NCBI RefSeq assembly: GCF_019024285.1
Contig: NZ_WMKZ01000005.1
Location: 62,001 to 126,000, forward strand
Direction of reading: 5' to 3'
DNA length: 64,000 nt
Origin: Alkalihalobacterium elongatum
GTDB taxonomy: Bacteria > Bacillota > Bacilli > Bacillales > Bacillaceae_F
The translations under genes were made by a program, and so were the position numbers. Under the pieces are notes generated by a model, which saw only the letters and a program-made list of their open reading frames with translations, was not told the origin of the DNA and searched no databases. This document shows positions 15,138 through 23,425 of the stretch, one piece after another (positions within the stretch are counted from its first letter, which is position 1; each line of letters begins with the position of its first letter).

Positions 15138-15425
15138 TTAATTAACTTTAAAATTCATTTCATAAAAGAATTTATCACTTTGATCTTCTTTTATTGATGT
15201 TAAAATCATTCCATATACTTCTATATTCCTACCAAACATATTTAGCGTCACTTTATAAACTACATTCTCTGAAACTGGAAATATTAAAGAAGTAATAAAT
15301 TTCAGTGATGTCGTTGTAAATTCTATAACTCTTACATTCGTTTTCTTCGAGTTAACGACTTGGCCGTTTATAATATGTATCATTAACTCGGCCTGAACGG
15401 GACACTCTAAATCTATAGTTTGCAT
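15138..15425 (-). CDS. Small PilZ-like beta-barrel protein
   Basis: A 95-aa protein; ATG at 15425 follows AAGGAGGAGGA by seven bases. The pattern VRVIEFTTTSLKFITSLIFP followed by alternating hydrophobic strands ending in FFYEMNFKVN resembles a PilZ barrel (R-x-DxSxxGx-F is only partly kept). The canonical c-di-GMP motifs RxxxR and D/NxSxxG are not clear, so nucleotide binding is doubtful. It leads a two-gene operon with the hairpin-less SinR-like protein, and SinR-type sites lie upstream. PilZ proteins commonly control exopolysaccharide or motility, which would fit the neighbourhood. The family call is tentative. Confidence 0.5.
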   Translation of the reverse strand: MQTIDLECPVQAELMIHIINGQVVNSKKTNVRVIEFTTTSLKFITSLIFPVSENVVYKVTLNMFGRNIEVYGMILTSIKEDQSDKFFYEMNFKVN

Positions 15426-15463
15426 CTTTAATCCTCCTCCTTCCATATCTCTAAAACACCGAT

Positions 15464-15542
15464 GTTCTTTATAAAGAATATACTATTACTTTTGTTCGTT
15501 ATAGTAAACATAATTATTACCCCTATTTTCTTTATATTGAAC
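15464..15542. promoter_or_regulatory. Cluster of three SinR-type operator-like palindromes
   Basis: GTTCT-TTATAA-AGAAT (15464-15479, one mismatch), GTTCG-TTATAG-TAAAC (15494-15509, weaker) and TTTCT-TTATAT-TGAAC (15527-15542, weaker) follow one another about 30 bp apart, upstream of the PilZ-like gene. Regular spacing near three helical turns would suit cooperative SinR tetramers. The remaining 15543-15690 is A/T-rich with no gene I can support. Confidence 0.5.
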
Positions 15543-15685
15543 AAAAAATCATGTTATATCTCATTTTCTCTCCTTATTTCTAACTTATTTACATTGTGCT
15601 TGTTTTAAGAACTAGTAATGGAATATAAAAATTAGGTAATTACTTAATTCATTACTGTTTTTTAAAAGGTAAAAGGATGTATTTT

Positions 15686-15731
15686 TACCAAAAAAAGGTG
15701 ATAGGACCATTTATAGACAGCCTATCACCTT
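15686..15731 (-). terminator. Terminator of the aldehyde dehydrogenase operon
   Basis: On the minus strand the 11-bp perfect stem AAGGTGATAGG/CCTATCACCTT (15721-15731, 15695-15705) is followed by a run of T. It ends the 15.8-20.8 kb operon before the sin island. Confidence 0.85.
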
Positions 15732-15759
15732 ACATCCATATTATTTTGGTCTACAAACT

Positions 15760-17193
15760 TTAAAGATTGAAGCAAACAACTTTCGGTTCGGTCATCTCTT
15801 GAATGGAGAATTTTACACCCTCTCTTCCTAATCCAGATCCTTTCACACCGCCAAATGGCATACTGTCAATGCGGAAGTCACTACTGTCATTCACCATCAC
15901 ACCGCCAACATCTAATAATTGAATAGCTTCAAATGCAGCTTGGAGATGATTTGTAAAAATCCCTGCTTGCAGTCCATAATTGACATCATTGGCACGGTCA
16001 ATTGCTTCTTGTAGACTATCCACTGCAAATAGCAGAACGACTGGACCGAATATTTCTTCTTTGGCAATCGTTGCATCCTGTGGTACATTCGTTAAAACAG
16101 TTGGCTCAAAATAAGCACCATCACGGGTACCGCCGCATTCTATTGTAGCCCCTTGGTTTACCGCTTCATTTACTAATTTTTCAACACGAATGGCTTCTCT
16201 TTCATTAATTAAAGGGCCCATATCGGTACTATCAAATAACTTACTTCCTCTTCGATACGATTTCGTTTTTTCTATAAAATGTGCAGTAAATGGTTCGTAG
16301 ACGCCACGTTCTACATAAATGCGTTGAACACCTAGACAGTTTTGCCCCGCTGCCCAAAAGGCTCCAGAAACAGTTGAATTTACAGCTTGCTTCAAATCAG
16401 CATCATTAAGTACGATAACTGGGGAATTTGACCCTAGCTCCATACTTAGTTTTTTTAGGCCAGCTTTTTTAGCAACCTCTGTTCCTGTTTCCAAACCTCC
16501 TGTAAATGTAATCATTCGTACATCTGGGTGGGTAACGAGAGTATCACCGACTTCTCCACCTCTACCCGTTATCACGGATAAAATTCCGTTTGGTAAGCCA
16601 GCTTCTGAAAACGCCTCTGCTAGCTTTAAAGCACTTAGCGGTGTAACCGTTGCTGGTTTTACAATGATCGCATTGCCTGATGCAATCGCTGGACCTATTT
16701 TATGGGCCACTAAATTGAGAGGGTCGTTAAACGGCGTTATTGCCCCTATAATTCCGATTGGGAATAGAGAATAATAGCCCAATCGATTTTCATTTCCACT
16801 ACTTTGATCAAAAGGTATGGTTTTTCCTTCTAATCTACGGCATTCTTCTGCACTAATGCGCAAGGTTTGAATGCAACGCTCTACTTCTTTTCTCGCTTCA
16901 CGTATCGTTTTACTGCCTTCTAAAGCAATCGTAACTGCAAAATCTTCTTGTTGTTTTTCTATGAAATCAGCCGCACCTTGGATAATTTCGATTCGTTTAA
17001 AAACAGGCAATTTAGCTGAAGCAACAGCGCCTCCCTTGGCTGCTTGAACCGCTTCTAGCATATCTTCTTTTGTTGCTGCTGGAACTGTAGCAATGGCTTC
17101 ATTATTTTCTGGATTCGTTACTGTTATTGTCCTGTCTCTGCCCACCCACTTTCCGGCGAGAAACATTTTCCTTTGTGCCACTCGAACTTTCAT
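15760..17193 (-). CDS. NAD(P)-dependent aldehyde dehydrogenase, substrate uncertain
   Basis: A 477-aa ALDH-superfamily enzyme oxidising an aldehyde to a carboxylate. From ATG 17193 (after AAAGGTGGG; a GTG lies 12 bases upstream), motifs are TPFNDPLNLVAHKIGPAIAS (Asn156), the general base in SMELGSNSP (Glu252), and catalytic Cys286 in AAGQNCLGVQRIYV; EEIFGPVV follows. It is a full-length, intact enzyme. As last gene of an operon with homoserine dehydrogenase, a Cys/Met-type PLP enzyme and a DoeA-like hydrolase, it might oxidise aspartate semialdehyde, the DoeC step of ectoine breakdown. Glyceraldehyde-3-phosphate, sulfolactaldehyde or phosphonoacetaldehyde relatives cannot be excluded. Confidence 0.85.
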   Translation of the reverse strand: MKVRVAQRKMFLAGKWVGRDRTITVTNPENNEAIATVPAATKEDMLEAVQAAKGGAVASAKLPVFKRIEIIQGAADFIEKQQEDFAVTIALEGSKTIREARKEVERCIQTLRISAEECRRLEGKTIPFDQSSGNENRLGYYSLFPIGIIGAITPFNDPLNLVAHKIGPAIASGNAIIVKPATVTPLSALKLAEAFSEAGLPNGILSVITGRGGEVGDTLVTHPDVRMITFTGGLETGTEVAKKAGLKKLSMELGSNSPVIVLNDADLKQAVNSTVSGAFWAAGQNCLGVQRIYVERGVYEPFTAHFIEKTKSYRRGSKLFDSTDMGPLINEREAIRVEKLVNEAVNQGATIECGGTRDGAYFEPTVLTNVPQDATIAKEEIFGPVVLLFAVDSLQEAIDRANDVNYGLQAGIFTNHLQAAFEAIQLLDVGGVMVNDSSDFRIDSMPFGGVKGSGLGREGVKFSIQEMTEPKVVCFNL

Positions 17194-17292
17194 TGGCTTT
17201 CCCACCTTTCTTTTTTATAAAAACCGTATATCGCTATCCCCACCTTTACAGCAGAAGAGCTTTTTTTCCACTAAGCTTACTTAAAATGCTAT

Positions 17293-18330
17293 TTAAAGGT
17301 GGTTCCTGTAAATATTCAACAAATCAATTAGTAAAGAATAGCCAGTTTCCAATCGACCTGCACCTGGACCTGAAAGGGTAATGGTTCCTGCCAAGTCACA
17401 ATTAAAGGAGACTGCATTTAATACCCCTTGAACTTGTGCGAGTGGATGCGTTTCATCGATCATTTCAGGTTGAACCGATGCTTTAACGACGCCATCTTCT
17501 TTTCGAACACGAGCAATAAGCTTCCACCGTTTTCCAAGTGTTTTCGCTTTCTTAATATCATAAGGTGTAATTTGCGTAATTCCATCACACGATACATCAT
17601 CTACTTTAAGCACGGTATTCATTACGGTATTGGCCAGGATGACAATTTTATAACGAGCATCAAAACCTTCCACATCGCTTGTTGGATCAGCTTCTGCATA
17701 TCCAAGCTCCTGTGCTTCTTTTAACGCTTCTTCATAGGAAAGTCCTTCCTCCATACGTAGCAACATATAGTTTGTCGTCCCGTTAAGAATACCTGTGATT
17801 TCCTTAATTTCATTACCCGCTAGTGCTGTTAGTGGCATCCTTAGTGCGGGGGTTCCACTCATTACCGTTCCTTCGAACCCCCAGCGGACTCCATTTTGTT
17901 TTGCTAATTCTGATAACTCTTTATAGGCAAGAGCAACAGGTCCTTTATTACTCATCACAACATGCTTTCCTGATGCAAACGCTGTTTTACAATGCTCAAT
18001 TGCAGGCTGGCCTGTTTTGACATCAGTAAATGTCACTTCAACAATCGTATCTGCGTTTGTTTGCTCAATCGTTTCAAAGCTATCTAAATCGCGAATAAGC
18101 CGCTCATTATCAGGATAGTCATCTAGTGTTCCCGTCTTTTTTACAATTTGCAATGCTTTCTCTATATCAAGACCATCAGGGTCATAAATCGAGCCCTTCA
18201 TGACATCCGAAATGGCCACGATCTTACCTTCCCAACCTGTTTCAGCCTTTAATAAGTCTTGCTTAGCTAATAAAATTTCCGCTAATCCTTGGCCGACGGT
18301 GCCAAATCCTAATAATGCTAACTTTTGCAT
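17293..18330 (-). CDS. Short homoserine dehydrogenase without ACT domain
   Basis: A 345-aa NAD(P)-dependent dehydrogenase interconverting aspartate semialdehyde and homoserine. Seen are the Rossmann start KLALLGFGTVGQGLAEIL, SNKGPVALAYKELSELA, the ILNGTTNYMLLRMEEG motif and the catalytic region GYAEADPTSDVEGFDARYK. Housekeeping homoserine dehydrogenases of Bacillus end in an ACT domain for threonine feedback (about 430 aa). This one stops after the catalytic core at GPGAGRLETGYSLLIDLLN, so it is likely not feedback-inhibited, consistent with a catabolic or specialised role. GGAGGCTTAGGCT precedes ATG. It is 24 bases after the PLP gene. Confidence 0.88.
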   Translation of the reverse strand: MQKLALLGFGTVGQGLAEILLAKQDLLKAETGWEGKIVAISDVMKGSIYDPDGLDIEKALQIVKKTGTLDDYPDNERLIRDLDSFETIEQTNADTIVEVTFTDVKTGQPAIEHCKTAFASGKHVVMSNKGPVALAYKELSELAKQNGVRWGFEGTVMSGTPALRMPLTALAGNEIKEITGILNGTTNYMLLRMEEGLSYEEALKEAQELGYAEADPTSDVEGFDARYKIVILANTVMNTVLKVDDVSCDGITQITPYDIKKAKTLGKRWKLIARVRKEDGVVKASVQPEMIDETHPLAQVQGVLNAVSFNCDLAGTITLSGPGAGRLETGYSLLIDLLNIYRNHL

Positions 18331-18354
18331 AGCCTAAGCCTCCTTCAGAAATGG

Positions 18355-19560
18355 CTAGCGAACCGCCTCTTTCACGTACGTAAAGGCTTCTTTAAAATCG
18401 TTTATAATGTCTTCCGCATTTTCAATACCACAAGATACACGTATTAGCCCTTCTGGAATTCCCATTGCTTTGCGCTCTTCTGGAGTACACTCGACATGAC
18501 TTGTCGTTCTTGCTGGACCGACCGTTGTTTCAACTGCTCCTAAGTTTGCAGCACGATGAGCAAATGTGAGATTAGGTAAAAGCTCTTTCACTGTATCGAT
18601 TCCACCCTTAACAGCAAAGCTCAACATACCACCGAAGCCAACCATTTGCTTCTTGGCAATTTCGTGGTTTGGATGTTCCTCGAGCCCTGGGTAAAATACG
18701 GATTCCACCATCTCCTCTGATTTTAAATAGTTTGCTAGCTTCATAGCATTTTCTTCTTGTCGTCGCACTCTAAGCTCGAGTGTCTTCATTCCACGTAAGA
18801 TGAGGTATGCTGCCCACGGATCCATTGTTGCTCCGTTTATTTCACGATAGTGATAAATTTTCTCGATATACTCGGCATTATTACTACAAGCCACTCCACC
18901 TAATGCGTCTGCGTGACCACCAAGAAATTTAGTCGCACTATGAAGAACAATATCCGCCCCAAGCTTTAATGGTTGTTGATTTAATGGTGTAGCAAACGTA
19001 TTGTCGACGATGACGATCGCTCCTGCCTTTTGTCCTGCTTCTGCCATTCGTTTTATATCCGTAATTTTAACAGTTGGATTCGTTGGTGTTTCTAAATAGA
19101 GGATTTTACAGCCTTTAGCAACTTCCGCTTCAACCTGTTCGTGATTCCCTGTTTCACAAAAAGTAATATCAATATCCATTTGCGGTAAAAACTCTGTAAA
19201 AATTTTATTAGTTCCGCCGTACGTATCTTTGATCGTAACGACACGATCTCCTGGTCGCAAAAAGGTATAAAGCGTATTGCTTATCGCTGCCATCCCCGTT
19301 GAAAAACTAGTCGCTGCCTTTGCTTCTTCAAGTTCTTTTAGCTTATCTTCAAACGCTTGAACGGTTGGATTCGTGTTTCTGCCATAAATATGTCCTTTTT
19401 TTCTTCCGACCGCTACTTCATACCACTCATCCATATCATCATAGTTGTAAGCGACACTCGGTATGACAGGGACTTGAGTTGCTCCATGTACGAGGTAGTC
19501 TTTTTCCCCTGCCCAGACAGCTTTTGTCCCCATTTTAGCTTTTTTCATTTTGTTTTCCAT
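18355..19560 (-). CDS. Cys/Met metabolism PLP-dependent enzyme (cystathionine gamma-synthase/lyase family)
   Basis: A 401-aa gamma-family PLP enzyme. Markers: PSVAYNYDDMDEWYEVA, YGRNTNPTVQAFEDKLKELE, FSTGMAAISNTLYTFL, VDNTFATPLNQQPLKLGAD and the PLP lysine in VLHSATKFLGGHADALGG; the C terminus has RVSCGIENAEDIINDF. The family includes cystathionine gamma-synthase, gamma-lyase, methionine gamma-lyase and O-acylhomoserine sulfhydrylase. The sequence alone does not settle which. With a homoserine dehydrogenase next door, a homoserine-derived substrate is plausible. The strong GGAGGAGATCGT site sets the start. No cysteine regulon element is visible in front. Confidence 0.85.
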   Translation of the reverse strand: MENKMKKAKMGTKAVWAGEKDYLVHGATQVPVIPSVAYNYDDMDEWYEVAVGRKKGHIYGRNTNPTVQAFEDKLKELEEAKAATSFSTGMAAISNTLYTFLRPGDRVVTIKDTYGGTNKIFTEFLPQMDIDITFCETGNHEQVEAEVAKGCKILYLETPTNPTVKITDIKRMAEAGQKAGAIVIVDNTFATPLNQQPLKLGADIVLHSATKFLGGHADALGGVACSNNAEYIEKIYHYREINGATMDPWAAYLILRGMKTLELRVRRQEENAMKLANYLKSEEMVESVFYPGLEEHPNHEIAKKQMVGFGGMLSFAVKGGIDTVKELLPNLTFAHRAANLGAVETTVGPARTTSHVECTPEERKAMGIPEGLIRVSCGIENAEDIINDFKEAFTYVKEAVR

Positions 19561-19581
19561 ACGATCTCCTCCTTGAATTAA

Positions 19582-20790
19582 TTAAGCTCCCATTCCCCCT
19601 GGCCATGATTTTTTCCCAGCATTTTTTACAAACAATTTCCTTGGTGTACTCGCTAATAACTCATAACCTGTTTCAGTTACTCTAAAGGACTCACTTAACT
19701 CAACACCATAATCATCCAACCAAATGCCCAAAATCATATGAAATGTCATATTTGGCTTGAGGATCGTTTGATCTCCTGGGCGTAAACTTGCTGTATGCTC
19801 TCCCCAGTCTGGTGGATAATTTAGACCTACAGAATAGCCAATTCTCGACTCCTTTTGATAGCCTCTTTTTTGAATCGATTTTCTCCAAGCGCGTTCAACT
19901 TCTTCACAGGTAATGCCTGGTTTTATAACGTCAAGCGCTGCTTCCATTCCCTCAATCACAACTTCTGCAAGATCTTTTACTTTTTCTTCTGGTTCACCAA
20001 TTGTGACGGTCCGGGCGAGGGGAGCATGGTATCTTTGATAACAGCCCGCTAACTCAATTAATACCGTTGTATTGGGTTTATATGTCTCATCACTCCACGT
20101 AATATGTGGTGTTGATGTTCGTTCACCTGCTGGCATAAGTGGGACAATAGCTGGATAATCCCCACCAAATTCTGGAGTCCCCTTAATTTGTGCTTCAAAA
20201 ATTTTCGCAGCGACATCGCATTCACGCACACCTACATCGATCGCATCTATTCCTACTTCCATTGCGCGTACCGCGATTTGTCCCGCTCTCTTCATATATT
20301 CGATTTCCGTATCAGATTTAATAATTCGTACCCAATTTACTAGATTCGTACTATCTTTAAACACCGCGTTTGGAAGACCTTTAAATAACCGCTCGAAGCA
20401 TTTTGCTGAAAAATAGTAGTTATCCATTTCAAGCCCGATAACTCTTTTGCTCTGACCAATCTCCTTTAAAATGTTGCCGATAAAATCATACGGGTGCTTC
20501 GTATCTGAATTCACGTAATAATCTGGGTACGGAATAATATGCTCATGAAAGAGCCAACTCGTTACTTTCGCTGCGTTTGCATCCATCTCTCTACCAATCC
20601 AAAGTGGTTGTGGTTCGTCGATAATCACAATCAATGCTTGATGAACATAAAATGACCATCCATTATATCCTGATAAATAATTCATATTCGCTGGATCCGT
20701 CACGACTAACACTTCAATGCCTTCTTGAACCATTTTTTCTTTCGTTCGCCGCAAACGCTCATGATACTCTCCATGTGGAAATTGAAGCAT
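19582..20790 (-). CDS. doeA: M24-family hydrolase, ectoine hydrolase (DoeA/EutD)-like
   Basis: A 402-aa pita-bread-fold protein related to prolidase and creatinase. Many stretches agree with what I know of DoeA/EutD: DPANMNYLSGYNGWSFYVHQ, LEMDNYYFSAKCFERL, GGDYPAIVPLMPAGE, ELAGCYQRYHAPLART and GLNYPPDWGEHTASLRPGDQ. DoeA opens the ring of ectoine to N-acetyl-diaminobutyrate. The Asp/Asp/His/Glu/Glu metal set of aminopeptidases is largely absent, as in non-metal members such as creatinase. It is the first gene of the operon, preceded by an inverted repeat and a PucR-type regulator. The usual partners DoeB and DoeD are not here, so the substrate may differ. Confidence 0.75.
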   Translation of the reverse strand: MLQFPHGEYHERLRRTKEKMVQEGIEVLVVTDPANMNYLSGYNGWSFYVHQALIVIIDEPQPLWIGREMDANAAKVTSWLFHEHIIPYPDYYVNSDTKHPYDFIGNILKEIGQSKRVIGLEMDNYYFSAKCFERLFKGLPNAVFKDSTNLVNWVRIIKSDTEIEYMKRAGQIAVRAMEVGIDAIDVGVRECDVAAKIFEAQIKGTPEFGGDYPAIVPLMPAGERTSTPHITWSDETYKPNTTVLIELAGCYQRYHAPLARTVTIGEPEEKVKDLAEVVIEGMEAALDVIKPGITCEEVERAWRKSIQKRGYQKESRIGYSVGLNYPPDWGEHTASLRPGDQTILKPNMTFHMILGIWLDDYGVELSESFRVTETGYELLASTPRKLFVKNAGKKSWPGGMGA

Positions 20791-20882
20791 CTTCCTCCAC
20801 TCCTTTCGCCCCTTTCTTCGATTTTCCTTACTTTAGTGATTTGTTATTATCATAAGCAATTAGGAGGTTTCACGATATTGTA

Positions 20883-20922
20883 AAAAGTGTAAGAATATTC
20901 AGTTAACATGTATTACACTTTT
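20883..20922. promoter_or_regulatory. Perfect inverted repeat upstream of the M24 operon, candidate PucR-type operator
   Basis: AAAAGTGTAA (20883-20892) and TTACACTTTT (20913-20922) are perfect inverses with centres 30 bp apart, three helical turns. The site is about 95 bp upstream of the M24 gene. Such spacing suits two regulator subunits on one DNA face. Binding by the adjacent PucR-type protein is inference. Confidence 0.6.
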
Positions 20923-21294
20923 GTTAGGTAATTGAGCTTAAGTTAAATCAAGAGGTTAATTAGCGGGGAGCGTTGGAGCAGGGGTGGAGTAAGAATGATG
21001 GTGGATAAATCAAATCATTAAGATGATTTGAAATGCGACACTAATATTTAACATCATACCACTCCTTTCTTTACGCATTTCAAAGATTTTTTAGGGGCAC
21101 GGAACCTCCCCTTTCGTTCCCACACCCTCCTGGTTTTTTCCTCCAGCTGGCACGAACTACTCTCTTGCTTTACTAGACCCTCCTAGTTTTTTCCTCCAAT
21201 AGGCATTAAAGCTTAATAGGGCCTATAGATCTATTATCAAGCCTCTTTTATTTTTAAAAAGGGCGGCGATCCTAATACGAATTTAAACATTAAT

Positions 21295-21326
21295 AAGGGA
21301 TATAAATGTGGTAATTTATATCCCTT
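21295..21326 (-). terminator. Hairpin after the PucR-type gene, probable terminator
   Basis: A 13-bp perfect stem (AAGGGATATAAAT, arms 21295-21307 and 21314-21326, 6-base loop) lies 42 bp beyond the stop. The T tract is weak on both strands, so it may be a weak terminator or a processing site. Confidence 0.5.
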
Positions 21327-21367
21327 CATATCATTAGTCTCCCTATAGAGTATGTTTCCACCTATTT

Positions 21368-23113
21368 TCATTCAATTACTGACTTCTGTGAGTAAATATA
21401 ATGCCTAGCATCTTCTGGTGCGGACGTGGCTAGCCATATTCGAATACTTAAGTTTAATAGGAATAGATCATCTGGGTTGACGAGTGAGAGCTTTGTTAGC
21501 TTTTCAATTTTCCGAAGGCGATATAACAATGATTGACGGTGGAGAGACAAGCTTCGTGCGGTTTTACTAACATTATAATGATGCTGGGTAAATATAATAA
21601 ATGTCCGAACAAGTTCCATTTGTCTAACTTGATCATAATTAATTAAAGGGGTAATAACTGCTTCAGAAAGTTGTTGTACTTCTTCATTTTCACTTAATGA
21701 CAACAAAATCCGCTCAACCTTGGAGTCATCATAATACATCCTTTGGCCAGGCCCTTTTTGGCGTCTTCCAATTTCAAGTGATTGCTGGGCATCTCGATAG
21801 CTTTTAGCAAATTTTAATTCATCGTCATATACTCTTCCAATTCCCCAAGACATGACGACTCCAGGTAATAGATTACCTAGTCTTCTTTCAAGAAGGTCGA
21901 GAAAATAGTGGACACTATCTTTTCTCGAAACGACGGTTGCTTCTAGAAAAATGATGATTTCATCTAGTTGATACGTCATTAATAATTGCTTTTCTAGTGA
22001 TTGACTAGCAAAAATGACTTCCTCTTCAATATAGTAAACCATACTGTGTAACCACTTTTCGTAACTCGTATGCTTGATTTGATCGCTATTTTCATACATA
22101 GCTCGCAAATTCTCTGGATGACCTACAATGCAGACGTAAGGAACACTAACGTCGTAACCGAGCAGGCGAGCCCTCTCACTAATTCTTTCCCAAGATGTAA
22201 GGTCACCCTTGGCAATACTACAAACAAAATCATCGCGCAGCTTAAATTCAGTTTCTAAAATTGCGTTTTCACGTAAAAACCATAAAGCACTCGCAGTTGA
22301 AGCATGTTCTAGAAGATTAATAGAAAAATGACTAAGTTCATCTTTGAGAGGGTGAGTAGAGTGTAAAATAATGAATAAAAACCCGAGAACACGGTGAATA
22401 TCTTGTATGATCGGTAGTTGGACTATTTTCCATGGGGGATGATCTAGTTTATGAATCTTTTGATGAAGCGGATGATGTGTCGTATCATCAGTTATAAAGG
22501 TATGATGAGGAACTTTATTATCAGCTCTTAACTTTCCCCACTCAAATCGAATCTCTTTCGTTTGCCTAGCACTTCCTTTGACTTGCCCATCTTTATCTGT
22601 AATAAGGACAGGGGCGTGAATATGCTTTCCGACATATTGTGCCACTTTGTCTAAATTTCCCCCATTTAATAAAATATTAATGAGCTGTTGTTGTACTTTT
22701 TCTGAATCTTTTAATTCTTGTTGCTGCCTACGATTTAGTTCTTTCATGACTTCATGAGTAATGTCTGCAAACCTTATTTCCCAAGGAATTTCAATGATTG
22801 GGAACTGCGCTTGTTCAGCAAGCTGTATGACTTCAGTTGGAATATCATATATAAACCTCCCTGTTGCAACAGCTAAGGCACTTGCTTCGGAATCGACAAC
22901 ATCTTGAACGTATTGTTCAAAGGCATCGATATTTTGTTCGCAGCCTATTCCAGTCGTTAAAACAAGTTCATTTTTTCGAACAAAGTTCTCAACTGGGCTC
23001 TCGGTAATTGATACCCACTCAACATAACGTTCTTTTAAATACTTTCCCCCAGAAAGGACACGAGCCGAATTCAACAAATCAAAATTCATAATATCATTCA
23101 TGGTTAGTTGCAT
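21368..23113 (-). CDS. PucR-family transcriptional regulator
   Basis: A 581-aa regulator. ATG at 23113 stands nine bases after GAGGAGG, better than the ATG 39 bases upstream. The N-terminal PucR ligand-binding domain (about 1-130) includes VLSGGKYLKERYVEWVSI and ELVLTTGIGCEQN. A GAF-like middle follows, then the CdaR GGDEF-like region and the C-terminal HTH (TFIITQHHYNVSKTARSLSL-type segment, LHRQSLLYRLRKIEKLT). Relatives sense small molecules and activate catabolic operons such as purine use. Its gene lies upstream of the M24/PLP/HDH/ALDH operon on the same strand, making that operon its likely target. Confidence 0.85.
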   Translation of the reverse strand: MQLTMNDIMNFDLLNSARVLSGGKYLKERYVEWVSITESPVENFVRKNELVLTTGIGCEQNIDAFEQYVQDVVDSEASALAVATGRFIYDIPTEVIQLAEQAQFPIIEIPWEIRFADITHEVMKELNRRQQQELKDSEKVQQQLINILLNGGNLDKVAQYVGKHIHAPVLITDKDGQVKGSARQTKEIRFEWGKLRADNKVPHHTFITDDTTHHPLHQKIHKLDHPPWKIVQLPIIQDIHRVLGFLFIILHSTHPLKDELSHFSINLLEHASTASALWFLRENAILETEFKLRDDFVCSIAKGDLTSWERISERARLLGYDVSVPYVCIVGHPENLRAMYENSDQIKHTSYEKWLHSMVYYIEEEVIFASQSLEKQLLMTYQLDEIIIFLEATVVSRKDSVHYFLDLLERRLGNLLPGVVMSWGIGRVYDDELKFAKSYRDAQQSLEIGRRQKGPGQRMYYDDSKVERILLSLSENEEVQQLSEAVITPLINYDQVRQMELVRTFIIFTQHHYNVSKTARSLSLHRQSLLYRLRKIEKLTKLSLVNPDDLFLLNLSIRIWLATSAPEDARHYIYSQKSVIE

Positions 23114-23425
23114 AAGCTCTGCCTCCTCTTTGAAAAGTTCTCTTACTACCACATTATTAATCTTCGCTTTTAAATATTAGCAAAGACAAGTATTTTCTCT
23201 AATTCTTACCCTTTTTCTAGCACCAATAATCGATTTCCTTCTAAACTCATTCAGTTCTTTTATCAAAACTTATCTTAAACAAAAAAAAGCTATCCAATAA
23301 ACTGGATAGCCACTAGGGGGAGTTGGAGAGAGAACAGTTAGAAGCCAACTCTTAGGTTAAGGAGCACCTTGTAAGGTTATTATAAAAAAGATCAATTACT
23401 TTTACAGTGATTGTGTCAAGTTTTC
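23114..23425. other. Gap before the pucR-like gene with hairpins
   Basis: Contains the terminator at 23281-23310, plus a small inverted repeat GAGTTGG/CCAACTC within 23320-23352. I see no gene. The promoter of the pucR-like gene should lie in 23120-23260 but no clear box stands out. Confidence 0.5.
23281..23310 (-). terminator. Terminator downstream of the 110-aa gene
   Basis: On the minus strand stem GCTATCCA/TGGATAGC (23303-23310, 23289-23296) runs straight into T8. It lies 116 bp after the 110-aa gene and would stop its transcript before the pucR-like gene. Confidence 0.8.

Larger units (their letters stand above)
20791..21367. other. 577-bp regulatory/intergenic gap before the M24 operon
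   Basis: Holds an inverted repeat (20883-20922), a pair of direct repeats of 22 bp (21124-21145 and 21177-21198, one mismatch, CTCCTrGTTTTTTCCTCCA core, 53 bp apart) and a hairpin after the pucR-like gene (21295-21326). No gene can be supported. The M24 gene's own binding site is GGAGTGGAGGAAG. Confidence 0.6.

Noticed and set aside
12982-15425. Remnant prophage, given several XRE regulators and small ORFs
   Set aside because: No integrase, structural or lysis genes; the regulators match SinR/SinI and the operators point to eps control.
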